Source: Candidatus Limimorpha equi
GTDB lineage: Bacteria > Bacteroidota > Bacteroidia > Bacteroidales > F082
Assembly (NCBI GenBank): GCA_018065885.1
Contig: JAGHSL010000372.1
Location: 1-12,871, forward strand
Direction of reading: 5' to 3'
Length of the DNA stretch: 12,871 nt
This document shows, one piece after another, positions 1 to 7,713 of this stretch. The translations under genes were made by a program, and so were the position numbers. The number at the start of each line of letters is the position of its first letter. Position 1 is the first letter of the stretch. A model generated the notes under the pieces. It did no database searches, was not told the origin of the DNA, and worked only from the letters and a program-made list of their open reading frames with translations.

Positions 1-392
1 ACACCGCCTGCTTTTTTCAGCGTGATGGGTTCCTTCAGCGCAATGGCGGCAACGAACATGGTGAAAATCGGCGTGATGGAGTTGATGATGGAAGTGTCTA
101 AAGGCGTGGCTATCTTGATGGCTTTCAGGAAAGTGAGTTGCGTGAAGAAAAGTCCGAGCATAGAGGCAATGAAGATTTTCCACAAGTCGCTGAATGGCAC
201 TTTTTCCTTGGGCATGAAGAATGAGATGAGCCAGAACAGGATGGTCGCACCGATGGCGCGGAGGTTGAAAAGTCCGATAGGGGAGATGAGACTCGAATTC
301 GACAAGTCCTTGCAAATGATGATGTTGAATCCGAAAATAGTGTAGGCGACGAAAACCGCCAAATGTCCGAGAAGTTTGCTGCTTGATTTCAT
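1..392 (-). CDS. EamA/DMT-family transporter, N-terminal part (cut by window edge)
   Basis: This is the first 130 codons of an inner-membrane transporter of the drug/metabolite (EamA) superfamily, read from ATG at 392 leftwards and cut by the window edge. The translation starts MKSSSKLLGHLAVFVAYTIF. It shows four hydrophobic segments, at about residues 8-27, 37-58, 72-92 and 97-118. The stretch TPLDTSIINSITPIFTMF followed by a short acidic/basic turn (LKEPITLKK) is the typical end of the first EamA repeat, where a conserved Pro lies in a helix before the second half of the ten-helix protein. The substrate cannot be inferred; family members export amino acids, metabolites or drugs. It is divergent from the rest of the window, with its own TATTTTTG promoter element at 455-462. 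The family is fairly certain and the exact transporter unknown. Confidence 0.85.
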   Translation of the reverse strand, partial: MKSSSKLLGHLAVFVAYTIFGFNIIICKDLSNSSLISPIGLFNLRAIGATILFWLISFFMPKEKVPFSDLWKIFIASMLGLFFTQLTFLKAIKIATPLDTSIINSITPIFTMFVAAIALKEPITLKKAGG

Positions 393-454
393 TTTACAAA
401 ACTTTTCAAGAAGTTGCAAAAGCGTTTTTTTTTGAGTTGGTTTGAAACAAATTG

Positions 455-462
455 CAAAAATA
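455..462 (-). promoter_or_regulatory. Bacteroidota -7 promoter element for the EamA gene
   Basis: On the - strand this reads TATTTTTG, an exact match to the Bacteroidota -7 consensus TAnnTTTG. It lies 62 bases before the ATG at 392. No convincing TTG -33 box sits 19-21 bases upstream, so the call rests on the -7 element and its position. Confidence 0.5.
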
Positions 463-546
463 ATAACTTGTTTGATGTGTTGACCCATTTATGTTTCAAA
501 ATGTCTTCTATGCATTATTGATTTTAGAAGGTTGTAATATATGAAA

Positions 547-766
547 GTTCGGTAGTAAAAATGTAATTTTAGTGCAAAAGTTCGGTAGGAAAAATGTAAG
601 TTTGGTATAAAAGTTCGGTGGGAAAAATGTAAGTTTAGTACAAAAGTTCGGTAGGAAAAATGTAAGTTTAGTGCAAAAGTTCGGTAGGAAAAATGTAAGT
701 TTAGTGTAAAAGTTCGGTGAAAAAAGTGTATCTTTGCAGCGAAAATTCGGTTAAAAAAGTGTAAAA
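547..766 (+). repeat. 33-bp tandem repeat array, seven units, promoter-like
   Basis: The hexamer GTTCGG recurs at 547, 580, 613, 646, 679 and 712, with ATTCGG at 745, so the period is exactly 33 bp. A typical unit is GTTCGGTAGGAAAAATG, then TAAGTTTAGTGCAAAA. Units 2-5 are nearly identical; units 1, 6 and 7 have drifted. Each of units 1-6 carries a TAnnTTT(A/G) block at the same place (564, 597, 630, 663, 696, 729). Unit 2 (TAAGTTTG) and unit 6 (TATCTTTG) match the Bacteroidota -7 consensus exactly. The last unit runs into the ATPase start codon at 767. Units are contiguous with no spacers, so this is not CRISPR. With the EamA promoter, it accounts for most of the 374-base gap at 393-766. Confidence 0.9.
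729..736 (+). promoter_or_regulatory. Probable -7 promoter element of the AAA/DUF4143 ATPase gene
   Basis: TATCTTTG is a perfect TAnnTTTG element in the sixth repeat unit, 30 bases before the ATG at 767, giving a short leader of about 25 nt. The -33 region has no clear TTG. The equivalent site in the seventh unit (762) overlaps the start codon and is degenerate, so unit 6 is the most likely functional copy. Confidence 0.55.
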
Positions 767-2077
767 ATGAAAAGAATACCTTATTTGCAATTGCTTAAAT
801 GGAAAGAAAGTGAAGGACGTAAACCATTGATTTTGAATGGCGCAAGGCAGATTGGGAAGACTTGGCTGCTCAAGGAATTTGGACAAAACGAGTTTGAACA
901 TCTTGCTTACGTCAGCTGTGATAGCGCACCTTTGGCAGAAACGCTTTTCACTGACTATGATGTTGAGCGCATTATCCGAACGGTTGAAACCATTGCGCAG
1001 GTTCCTGTCGTGGCGGGCAAGACCTTGATTGTCTTCGATGAAATTCAGGAACTGCCAAGAGGCCTTGGCGCCTTGAAGTATTTTTGCGAAAATGCTTCTG
1101 AGTATCATGTCGCCGTGGCGGGTTCTTTGCTGGGCATAGCCTTGCATCAAGGCACATCGTTCCCAGTTGGAAAAGTCGATATGCTTGACATTTATCCGAT
1201 GACTTTCATGGAGTTTCTTTGGGCAGTGGGCGAGGAAGCTTTGGCAAATGTCTTGGAAACTAAGGATTGGCCCGTTGTTGAGACTTTGCACCCGAAATAT
1301 GTTGATCTGCTTCGTCAATACTATTATGTGGGTGGTATGCCGGAAGCGGTTTTGGCCTACAGCACGGGAAAGACTTTAAAATCGGTGCGTAATATCCAGC
1401 AACGGATTTTGAAGGCTTATCAGGCTGATATTTCGAAACATGCGCCGAAACGCGATGTGCAGCGTGTCAATATGGTGCTTAATTCCATTCCTTCGCAATT
1501 GGCCAAGGAAAACAAGAAATTCGTTTACGGTGCTATCAAGAAGGGTGCGCGTGCGGCTGAGTTTGAACTTGCCATTCAGTGGCTTGTCGATACGGGCATC
1601 GTTCACAAGGTGCATCGCGTCACGAAACCGGGTAATCCATTGAAATTTTATGAAGACCCGAATGCTTTCAAGCTGTTTTTGCTCGACTGCGGCCTGTTTG
1701 GAGCTATGAGTGGTGCCGACGCAGCTCACGTCCTACTTGGTGATAATTGCTTCACGGAATATAAAGGTGCTTTTACCGAACAGTTTGTCATGCAGCATCT
1801 TGCGACGGTTGATGGCTTGCCTGTTTTCTATTACAGCAGCGATACGCAACTGGAAATCGACTTCCTGATTCAGTACGACGGCGTGGTGGCGCCTGTGGAA
1901 GTAAAGGCCGAAGAAAACCTTCGTTCCAAGTCGCTGAAAGTCTTTTCTGAACGATTCGATTTAAAGAAGAAATACCGAATTTCGATGCGCCATTTTGAGG
2001 AACGCGACGGCTTGACCGATATTCCGCTTTATGCCGTGCCTGTCTATTTCAAGTCGGAAGAAGACGAAATCGTGTGA
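767..2077 (+). CDS. AAA-family ATPase with C-terminal DUF4143 domain
   Basis: This 436-residue cytoplasmic protein has the architecture of the AAA_14/DUF4143 family, common in multiple copies in Bacteroidota and archaea and still without an agreed function. Visible parts are a Walker A motif G25-ARQIG-K31-T32, a Walker B LIVFDE at 87-92, and a sensor-like VAGSLLG at 117-123. The C-terminal DUF4143 part contains E363-I-D365 followed by P-V-E378-V-K380. That arrangement resembles the acidic/EVK core of PD-(D/E)XK nuclease folds seen at the end of this family. Length is normal and no residue of the ATPase core is missing. The ATG at 767 is chosen because it starts the conserved N-terminus (MKRIPYL) and directly follows the repeat array. 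It appears monocistronic, with a promoter before the next gene. Family confidence is high; function is unassigned. Confidence 0.9.
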   Translation: MKRIPYLQLLKWKESEGRKPLILNGARQIGKTWLLKEFGQNEFEHLAYVSCDSAPLAETLFTDYDVERIIRTVETIAQVPVVAGKTLIVFDEIQELPRGLGALKYFCENASEYHVAVAGSLLGIALHQGTSFPVGKVDMLDIYPMTFMEFLWAVGEEALANVLETKDWPVVETLHPKYVDLLRQYYYVGGMPEAVLAYSTGKTLKSVRNIQQRILKAYQADISKHAPKRDVQRVNMVLNSIPSQLAKENKKFVYGAIKKGARAAEFELAIQWLVDTGIVHKVHRVTKPGNPLKFYEDPNAFKLFLLDCGLFGAMSGADAAHVLLGDNCFTEYKGAFTEQFVMQHLATVDGLPVFYYSSDTQLEIDFLIQYDGVVAPVEVKAEENLRSKSLKVFSERFDLKKKYRISMRHFEERDGLTDIPLYAVPVYFKSEEDEIV

Positions 2078-2093
2078 TTTTTTGCTTTTCGCT

Positions 2094-2122
2094 TGGTTCG
2101 CTTTGGCTTTTCCGTATTTTTG
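2094..2122 (+). promoter_or_regulatory. Promoter upstream of lipoprotein gene
   Basis: TATTTTTG at 2115-2122 is an exact -7 element, with TTGG at 2094-2097 as a possible -33 box (18-base spacing from the TTG, slightly short of the usual 19-21). It lies 46 bases before the ATG at 2169 and probably serves both the lipoprotein and the following GH31 gene. Confidence 0.6.
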
Positions 2123-2168
2123 TGCCATCAAAATCGTTTAATGAACAGTTTTAAAATTTAGAATACTC

Positions 2169-2792
2169 ATGAAAGCATTAAAATCAGCTTTGGCCATTGC
2201 AACCATGGCCTTATTGTGTGGCTGTGCGCAAAAAGTAGAACACAAGTCAATCGCTCCATTGCCAGCCGGCATTGAAGTCGATAACCTTCAGGATTGCACG
2301 GTGGCGGCCTCTTTCACATCTGATGATTTCCGTTGGATGGGCGGCAATCTTCGCATGACTGTCTATAATCAGGTTTTGTATGACGCCGTAGAGATTTCCC
2401 AAATGCAAGTCGGTGATACGCTTGTCTACGAATCCAAGCCTTTGGTCATCAATAAGATGGAAAATGTTGATGGTGGCATCAACATCAACGGAGGTCTTGA
2501 AGAAGGCGGTTGCTGGCTCGTGGGCTATGAAGGTGGAACATACATAGCAAGGACATGGGACGACCACGCCATCTATTCAGAGTTGGGCAAGGCTGAAGTG
2601 GCATTGTCGGAGGATTTCGTCATTGTCGATTGTGGCATTGAACCTACCGACCCTGTTGATACGATTCGCACGGAACAAAAGCTTTACCTTGAAAACCTCC
2701 AGGATTATAGGCGTGAGTTCAATCAGCTGAACACGCGTGTCACCATAGAGAATGGCCTGGTGACAGAGATTAACCGCCATTGGATTCCATAA
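2169..2792 (+). CDS. Small lipoprotein of unknown function
   Basis: I do not recognise a named family in this 207-residue protein. The N-terminus has two lysines, a hydrophobic stretch (residues 6-16) and a lipobox LCGC ending in Cys19. It should therefore be cleaved by signal peptidase II and anchored as a lipoprotein in the envelope. The mature part looks like a beta-rich globular domain with a Gly-rich turn (GGININGGLEEGGC, around residues 103-116). A more acidic, possibly helical C-terminal third (EQKLYLENLQDYRREFNQL) follows. There are two or three scattered Cys residues and no catalytic motif. It has its own promoter and is followed after only 43 bases by the GH31 gene, with no terminator between, so the two are likely co-transcribed. 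A link to glycan use is possible by context only. Confidence 0.75.
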   Translation: MKALKSALAIATMALLCGCAQKVEHKSIAPLPAGIEVDNLQDCTVAASFTSDDFRWMGGNLRMTVYNQVLYDAVEISQMQVGDTLVYESKPLVINKMENVDGGININGGLEEGGCWLVGYEGGTYIARTWDDHAIYSELGKAEVALSEDFVIVDCGIEPTDPVDTIRTEQKLYLENLQDYRREFNQLNTRVTIENGLVTEINRHWIP

Positions 2793-2835
2793 AGGTTGGT
2801 TCTCCGAATGTTTTTTCGCTTAAAGTTGTCCAATT

Positions 2836-5343
2836 ATGAAAAAGGTATTGCTCGCATTATGCGTTTTGCTGCTGACAATCAGTGGTTTTGCTCAAAATAA
2901 AAACATTGCTTATCAAGATGAAACCGTGCGTTTTACGGTCGTTACTGATGGCGTTATCCGTTTGGAATATGCGCCTGATGGAAAATTCGTCGATTCGCCT
3001 TCGCAAGTGGCGGTCATCCGCGATTATCCCGAAGTGAAGTATCAGGTGAAGGCGGGTAAGTTCATCGAAATTGCAACGGCGAAAATGAAACTGAAATATA
3101 AGAAGGGCAGTGGCGCGTTTTCGGCTGATAATCTGAGTGTTGTTTCGCAGAAAGGCGTTAATCCGAAATTTGAATGGAAGCCTGGAATGCAGCAGCAAAA
3201 CAATCTGAAAGGCACATATCGCACTTTGGACGGCTATAATGGCGATACCTACGTTCACGGCACCGAGCATCCGAAAATGCCGATTGAGGATGGCTTGTTA
3301 GCCACTGATGGATGGACTTTGATAGATGATTCGCAGTCCTATCTTTTCGATGATTCCGATTGGGCTTGGGTGAAGGAACGCGAGAACACTGATAATCAGG
3401 ATTGGTATTTCATGGCTTACGGCCATGATTACAAGCAGGCCTTGAAAGACTTTACCGTTTTTGCGGGACAGGTTCCGTTGCCGCCGCGTTATGCTTTCGG
3501 TTATTGGTGGTCGCGCTATTGGTCGTACAGCGATAAGGAAGTCCGAGATTTGGTGCGCAAACTGGGACAATATGACATCCCCTTGGATGTTTTGGTCATC
3601 GATATGGACTGGCATTACACCGAAAAAGGCAAAGGTGCTTGGACAGGCTGGACTTGGAACAAGAAACTATTCCCCGATTATCCGCGCCTGCTCGCCGATT
3701 TGAATGCTAAAGGCATTCGCACGACTTTGAACCTGCATCCTGCTGGTGGCGTGGAGCCTTTTGAGGAAAAGTATGACGAACTTGCTGCCTACATGGAACT
3801 CGATACTACTGGCCGAAAAATGATACCTTGGGAAAGCTCCAACAAATCGTTTATGTCGGGCATGTTTGATGTGATTCTGAAGCCTATGGAAAAGAATGGC
3901 ATCGATTTCTGGTGGCTCGACTGGCAGCAGAAACTCAACGATAACCGTTTAGGCAATTTGAGTAACACTTGGTGGATCAACTATTGTTTCTTCTCCAATT
4001 TTGAGCGCACGCGCGAAACGCGTCCGATGCTCTATCACCGCTGGGGCGGCTTGGGTAACCACCGTTATCAGATTGGCTTTTCGGGTGATGCTGTCATTTC
4101 GTGGCAGTCGCTTGATTTCCAGCCTTATTTCAACGCTACGGCAAGCAATGTGCTGTATGGTTTTTGGAGCCACGACATTGGCGGACACTGGGGCAACCCG
4201 ATTGAGCCGGAACTGTATACCCGTTGGATGCAGTTTGGCGCTTTGAGTCCGATTTTGCGCACACATTCCACCAAAGATGCTTCCATTACCAAGGAACCTT
4301 GGGTGCTGCCTTCGGAATATACCGACATTGTGCGCAACACCATTCATCAGCGCCGCGAAATGATACCTTACATTTACACGATGGCGCGTAAGGCACACGA
4401 CGAAGGCCTCTCGCTTTGCCGTCCGCTGTATTACGAATGGCCTGATTGCCAGGAGGTTTATTCGTTCAGAAACGAATATATGTTTGGCGACCAGATGCTG
4501 GTTGCTCCGATTACGGTCCCAATGGAAAATGGCTTCGCTGAGATTGATGTCTGGCTGCCCGAAGGCAATTGGATTGAGGTTTGCACGGGCACGTTGCTCG
4601 AAGGCAACCGCACCGTCCGCCGCAGTTTCATGATTGATGAATATCCTTTGTATGTGAAGGCAGGTTCCATCATTCCGCTTTATGCCGATTACAATCAGGA
4701 TTTGGATGCTGCCGAAAAGAAATATGTGCTTGAGGTCTATCCGGGTGCCGATGGTAGTTTCAGGTTCTATGACGATGCTGGCGATGACAAGAACTATGAC
4801 AAGCAGTTCGCAACAGTTGAGATTGTATCGGAAAGGGTTGAAAATGTGCAGAATGTGAGCATTTCTCCGCGAAATGGCAGCTTCGAGGGCATGAGCGAGA
4901 AACGCGACATGACCGTGAAACTGGTGGCATCGGATATTCCTGAAAAAGTCTATTACAATGACAAGGAAATCGCTTGGCAATATGATGGCAACGCTTTCGC
5001 ATTGGTGGTGGATTTGCCAACCGATGCTTGGGAAAACGCAGGCAACTTGCGCGTCGTTTATCCGCAAGGCGAAACCTTGGATTTGCTTGATGGCATCAAA
5101 GGCAATGCCCGTCGTCTGGCAAAAGCCATTCTGGGACTGAAATGCCGCAAGGCCGACATCGTTTTGAAGGATGAATTGGGCTTGTTTGGATCGATTGGCG
5201 AAAAAGTCACCTACGACCCGCAATCGTTACGCGAAAGCGTGGAACAATTCCGCAACTATTACGATAATATGGAGCAGAGTCTTGCCAATCAGGGACTAAG
5301 CGAAGATGACAAGGCTTGGTTTAGGGGACAGGTAACGAAATGA
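2836..5343 (+). CDS. Secreted glycoside hydrolase family 31 (alpha-glycosidase)
   Basis: This 835-residue protein is a retaining alpha-glycosidase of family GH31. It has a type I signal peptide (MKKVLLALCVLLLTISGFA, cleavage before Gln20), so it should act in the periplasm or outside the cell. Order of domains: N-terminal beta-sandwich (about 25-190), a (beta/alpha)8 barrel (about 215-560), then beta-sandwich domains including a DUF5110-like part near 620-680 (EVYPGADGSFRFYDDAGDD). A short helical tail ends the protein. The likely nucleophile is D362 in WWLDWQQ and the acid/base is D418 in FSGD, 56 residues apart and typical of the family. The nucleophile motif differs from the textbook W-x-D-M-N-E of alpha-glucosidases, so substrate (glucoside, xyloside, galactoside or GalNAc-linked) is left open. 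Length is normal. It sits 43 bases after the lipoprotein gene and ends at a clear terminator. Confidence 0.92.
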   Translation: MKKVLLALCVLLLTISGFAQNKNIAYQDETVRFTVVTDGVIRLEYAPDGKFVDSPSQVAVIRDYPEVKYQVKAGKFIEIATAKMKLKYKKGSGAFSADNLSVVSQKGVNPKFEWKPGMQQQNNLKGTYRTLDGYNGDTYVHGTEHPKMPIEDGLLATDGWTLIDDSQSYLFDDSDWAWVKERENTDNQDWYFMAYGHDYKQALKDFTVFAGQVPLPPRYAFGYWWSRYWSYSDKEVRDLVRKLGQYDIPLDVLVIDMDWHYTEKGKGAWTGWTWNKKLFPDYPRLLADLNAKGIRTTLNLHPAGGVEPFEEKYDELAAYMELDTTGRKMIPWESSNKSFMSGMFDVILKPMEKNGIDFWWLDWQQKLNDNRLGNLSNTWWINYCFFSNFERTRETRPMLYHRWGGLGNHRYQIGFSGDAVISWQSLDFQPYFNATASNVLYGFWSHDIGGHWGNPIEPELYTRWMQFGALSPILRTHSTKDASITKEPWVLPSEYTDIVRNTIHQRREMIPYIYTMARKAHDEGLSLCRPLYYEWPDCQEVYSFRNEYMFGDQMLVAPITVPMENGFAEIDVWLPEGNWIEVCTGTLLEGNRTVRRSFMIDEYPLYVKAGSIIPLYADYNQDLDAAEKKYVLEVYPGADGSFRFYDDAGDDKNYDKQFATVEIVSERVENVQNVSISPRNGSFEGMSEKRDMTVKLVASDIPEKVYYNDKEIAWQYDGNAFALVVDLPTDAWENAGNLRVVYPQGETLDLLDGIKGNARRLAKAILGLKCRKADIVLKDELGLFGSIGEKVTYDPQSLRESVEQFRNYYDNMEQSLANQGLSEDDKAWFRGQVTK

Positions 5344-5363
5344 CACAATTAATGAACTGTATC

Positions 5364-5392
5364 AAAAAGGCGGGCTTTAGACTCGCCTTTTT
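5364..5392 (+). terminator. Rho-independent terminator after the GH31 gene
   Basis: Arms AAAAAGGCG (5364-5372) and CGCCTTTTT (5384-5392) are perfectly complementary. They are extended by a G-U and a G-C pair, leaving a 7-base loop. The T-run closes the right arm, and the A-run makes it potentially bidirectional. It separates the GH31 unit from the Argonaute operon. Confidence 0.85.
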
Positions 5393-5468
5393 GCATAAAA
5401 TGCCTTATCAAAATTAAGTTTGTTAAGTATAATCTTTTGAGGAATTAACGTCGAGGCATATTGATGGC

Positions 5469-5495
5469 TTTTCAGGTGATTTTTTTCGCTGAAAA
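5469..5495 (+). promoter_or_regulatory. Candidate operator: TTTTCAG/CTGAAAA inverted repeat upstream of Argonaute
   Basis: TTTTCAG (5469-5475) and CTGAAAA (5489-5495) form an exact 7-bp inverted repeat with a 13-base spacer, ending 24 bases before the -7 element at 5520. The left arm continues as TTTTCAGGTGA, which matches 10 of 11 bases of TTTTCAGGTCA at 8992-9002 before the helicase gene. A shared regulator or binding protein is an inference. Confidence 0.35.
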
Positions 5496-5519
5496 TGAAG
5501 TGTGTATTTGGTTTTCTTG

Positions 5520-5527
5520 TATTTTTG
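5520..5527 (+). promoter_or_regulatory. -7 promoter element of the Argonaute operon
   Basis: TATTTTTG is an exact TAnnTTTG match, 50 bases before the ATG at 5578. The -33 position has no clear TTG, which may mean activation or weak basal transcription. Confidence 0.6.
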
Positions 5528-5577
5528 TGGAAAAATAAAAAACAATTCAACCATCATACCTAAATAATTAAACCACC

Positions 5578-7701
5578 ATGATTGTAAATGCCATAAAGTT
5601 TGACATCGTTCAGAAAAAAAGATCCATTTGCATTTTCCATGATATCGATGGATTGGAAGAAATGTCTCAAAAAACTATCAAACGCCATAGCTTGAGACTC
5701 TCGAAAGAATACGACTCTTGGTTTTGGGGAAAATACGGTAACAAAGACTCAGAGGTGTTTTATTTCCCGATTTTCAGGGAAGAAGTAAAAGGCATTAAGG
5801 CGAGTGCTTTTCTTGAAGAAGTTGACATTTCTGATAATAATCGGTTGTGCAAGGCCGTGCTTCAGGAGGCAATTGTGAGTTTCTTCCGAAAAAAAGGCAA
5901 TGTTGTCAGGCGAAATTTCATTGGAGACATTGAGGTTTGGCTTGTGAAAGATGATACGGAAAAATATAGGAACTTTCAACGCTATGTGCTTCGCATCAGA
6001 CACAATGATTTGTACGATGGATGGCAGATGGACATTGCAGAGGGACGTAAGGCCATTGTGGCAAAAACAACCACTCAGCACCTTGAAGGTCTGCCTGTTG
6101 ACGGTTATTCGGTCGTGGTAGGGAATACCGTTACGCCTGTCGATAAGTTACGTCAATATCATTGGACGGAATGTCAAGGGAAATTCTACCCGATAATCAA
6201 CCGGAACATTGCAAATATTGTAAGTGTTGGGTTTTCGCATACAAGAGATACGAATAAGCTGAAAACCAAATATGAAGGCGCGCAGTCTTTCCTCGACAAA
6301 CTATGTGCGTCTCCTGATTTTTGCAAAGAAGTTGGCATTGTTTTCCCTGACCGGAACAAGTTCATGGCCTTGCCAGATGAAGCCGTGAAGATGGTTGATG
6401 AAGAAGCCAAAGCCTTGCTTTATGGCGGTGACCAAGAAGGCCATTCGCCACGAACGGAGTTTGCCGATTATAAGCCTTATCGCATCCCTCCTGTCTCGCC
6501 TACGGTTTTCTTCATCTGTAAATCCGACAAAATTTCACAAAGCTATGTGAGACGGTTGCTCAATATTTTAAAGTTTAAAGTGGACAGCCCGCAACAATTG
6601 GATGCTAATCAGCCTTTGCCAAAAGATTTGAAGAAGTTCAAATACAGTCTTGCTGAACTGCTGTCGAAAAACATAGATTGGAATGCGCAAAACACCATTT
6701 CGTTTGACAATTATGGCACCATCATTGATGATGTGGAAAGGATGTTGAAAGAGAAGGCTTTCCCTGAAACGAAACGGCATCTTGCTTTTGTGGTGACCAA
6801 CTTGAACAAGGACGATTCTGACATTACGAGGAGATCCATTTATTACAGGTTGAAAGAGCTTTTGCTGAAATATGGCATTGAGTCGCAGTTTATACGTCAG
6901 GATCATATAGACAATCCTTCGTTTAGATTCTTCTTGCCCAACATAGCTTCGGCAGTAGTCGGCAAGATGGGCGGAATGGCTTGGGGCATTAAGCCGCTTT
7001 CAACGAAAAACGATATGGTGGTCGGCATAGGTGCCTGTAAACAGCCGGGTCATAAGAAACCCTATTTAGGCAGTGCCTTCTGTTTTGACGAAGAAGGCCG
7101 TTTTAGAAATTTCGATTTCTGTCGTGCCGACGATATGGATGCTTTGCAAGGCAGACTGAATAAGGCTCTGCTGGATTTCTATGAGAATAATGGGAACCCT
7201 GATAGGATTATCATTCATTATTACAAGAAAAAGCTGAATAGGGAAGAGGAAAAAATTATCGACGACATGCTCTATGACAACGGCTTGCAATGCCCTGTCT
7301 ATATTGTCGTGGTCGTTGCTGTCAATGAAGACTTAATCGGTTTTGACACAGATAGTGCTGATTTTATGCCGTTGAGTGGCACTTATGTCCATTTGCGCCG
7401 TACGGATTATCTACTATATAACAACGAACGCTACGCTAAGGGCTCGGGTGGCGAAGTGTTGCTCCCTGTAAAGCTCTCCATTAGGAATGCTTCGCAAAAC
7501 GACACCACAAACCTGACGGAAGAAGACGCTAGGGAAATAATCACACAGACCTATCAGTTTTGTCGGCTTTACAGTCGTTCGGTCAAGATGCAGAATTTGC
7601 CGATAACCATAGCATATCCCGCTTTGCTGGCCAAAGATGTGGCGCATTTCGAAGATGAGATGCTGCCTGAATTTGGGAAAAACAACTTGTGGATGCTTTA
7701 A
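5578..7701 (+). CDS. Prokaryotic Argonaute, long type, predicted catalytically inactive
   Basis: This 707-residue protein is a prokaryotic Argonaute (pAgo), a guide-dependent nucleic-acid-binding protein used in defence against plasmids and phages. The N-terminal ~300 residues hold N/L1/L2-like segments (WQMDIAEGRKAIV near 150) but leave little room for a full PAZ domain. MID runs from about 308 (PTVFFICKSD) to about 475. It carries the 5'-phosphate pocket Y422-x3-K426, SQ437 and K463 in GKMGGMAW. PIWI follows. At the catalytic tetrad positions, VVGIG485 replaces GID, IIIHYY549K replaces HRDG, and AYPA682LLA replaces YP(D/N/H)xxA. Target cleavage is therefore unlikely. The C-terminus LWML ends in the hydrophobic carboxylate typical of pAgos. 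These traits fit the inactive long-B class (RsAgo-like) that works with partner effectors. The next gene starts 12 bases downstream. The family call is secure; the clade is inferred. Confidence 0.92.
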   Translation: MIVNAIKFDIVQKKRSICIFHDIDGLEEMSQKTIKRHSLRLSKEYDSWFWGKYGNKDSEVFYFPIFREEVKGIKASAFLEEVDISDNNRLCKAVLQEAIVSFFRKKGNVVRRNFIGDIEVWLVKDDTEKYRNFQRYVLRIRHNDLYDGWQMDIAEGRKAIVAKTTTQHLEGLPVDGYSVVVGNTVTPVDKLRQYHWTECQGKFYPIINRNIANIVSVGFSHTRDTNKLKTKYEGAQSFLDKLCASPDFCKEVGIVFPDRNKFMALPDEAVKMVDEEAKALLYGGDQEGHSPRTEFADYKPYRIPPVSPTVFFICKSDKISQSYVRRLLNILKFKVDSPQQLDANQPLPKDLKKFKYSLAELLSKNIDWNAQNTISFDNYGTIIDDVERMLKEKAFPETKRHLAFVVTNLNKDDSDITRRSIYYRLKELLLKYGIESQFIRQDHIDNPSFRFFLPNIASAVVGKMGGMAWGIKPLSTKNDMVVGIGACKQPGHKKPYLGSAFCFDEEGRFRNFDFCRADDMDALQGRLNKALLDFYENNGNPDRIIIHYYKKKLNREEEKIIDDMLYDNGLQCPVYIVVVVAVNEDLIGFDTDSADFMPLSGTYVHLRRTDYLLYNNERYAKGSGGEVLLPVKLSIRNASQNDTTNLTEEDAREIITQTYQFCRLYSRSVKMQNLPITIAYPALLAKDVAHFEDEMLPEFGKNNLWML

Positions 7702-7713
7702 TTCTCTTCGCCG

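Noticed and set aside
547..766. CRISPR array
   Set aside because: The 33-bp units follow each other directly, without unique spacers, and no cas gene is present.
767..2077. AAA/DUF4143 ATPase as part of the Argonaute system
   Set aside because: It is separated from the Argonaute by a lipoprotein gene, a GH31 gene and a strong terminator, and has its own promoter-like array.
3949..5223. Open frame of 424 codons on the - strand
   Set aside because: It lies antisense inside the GH31 gene, whose catalytic and structural motifs are intact in the + frame. Its translation has no family signature.
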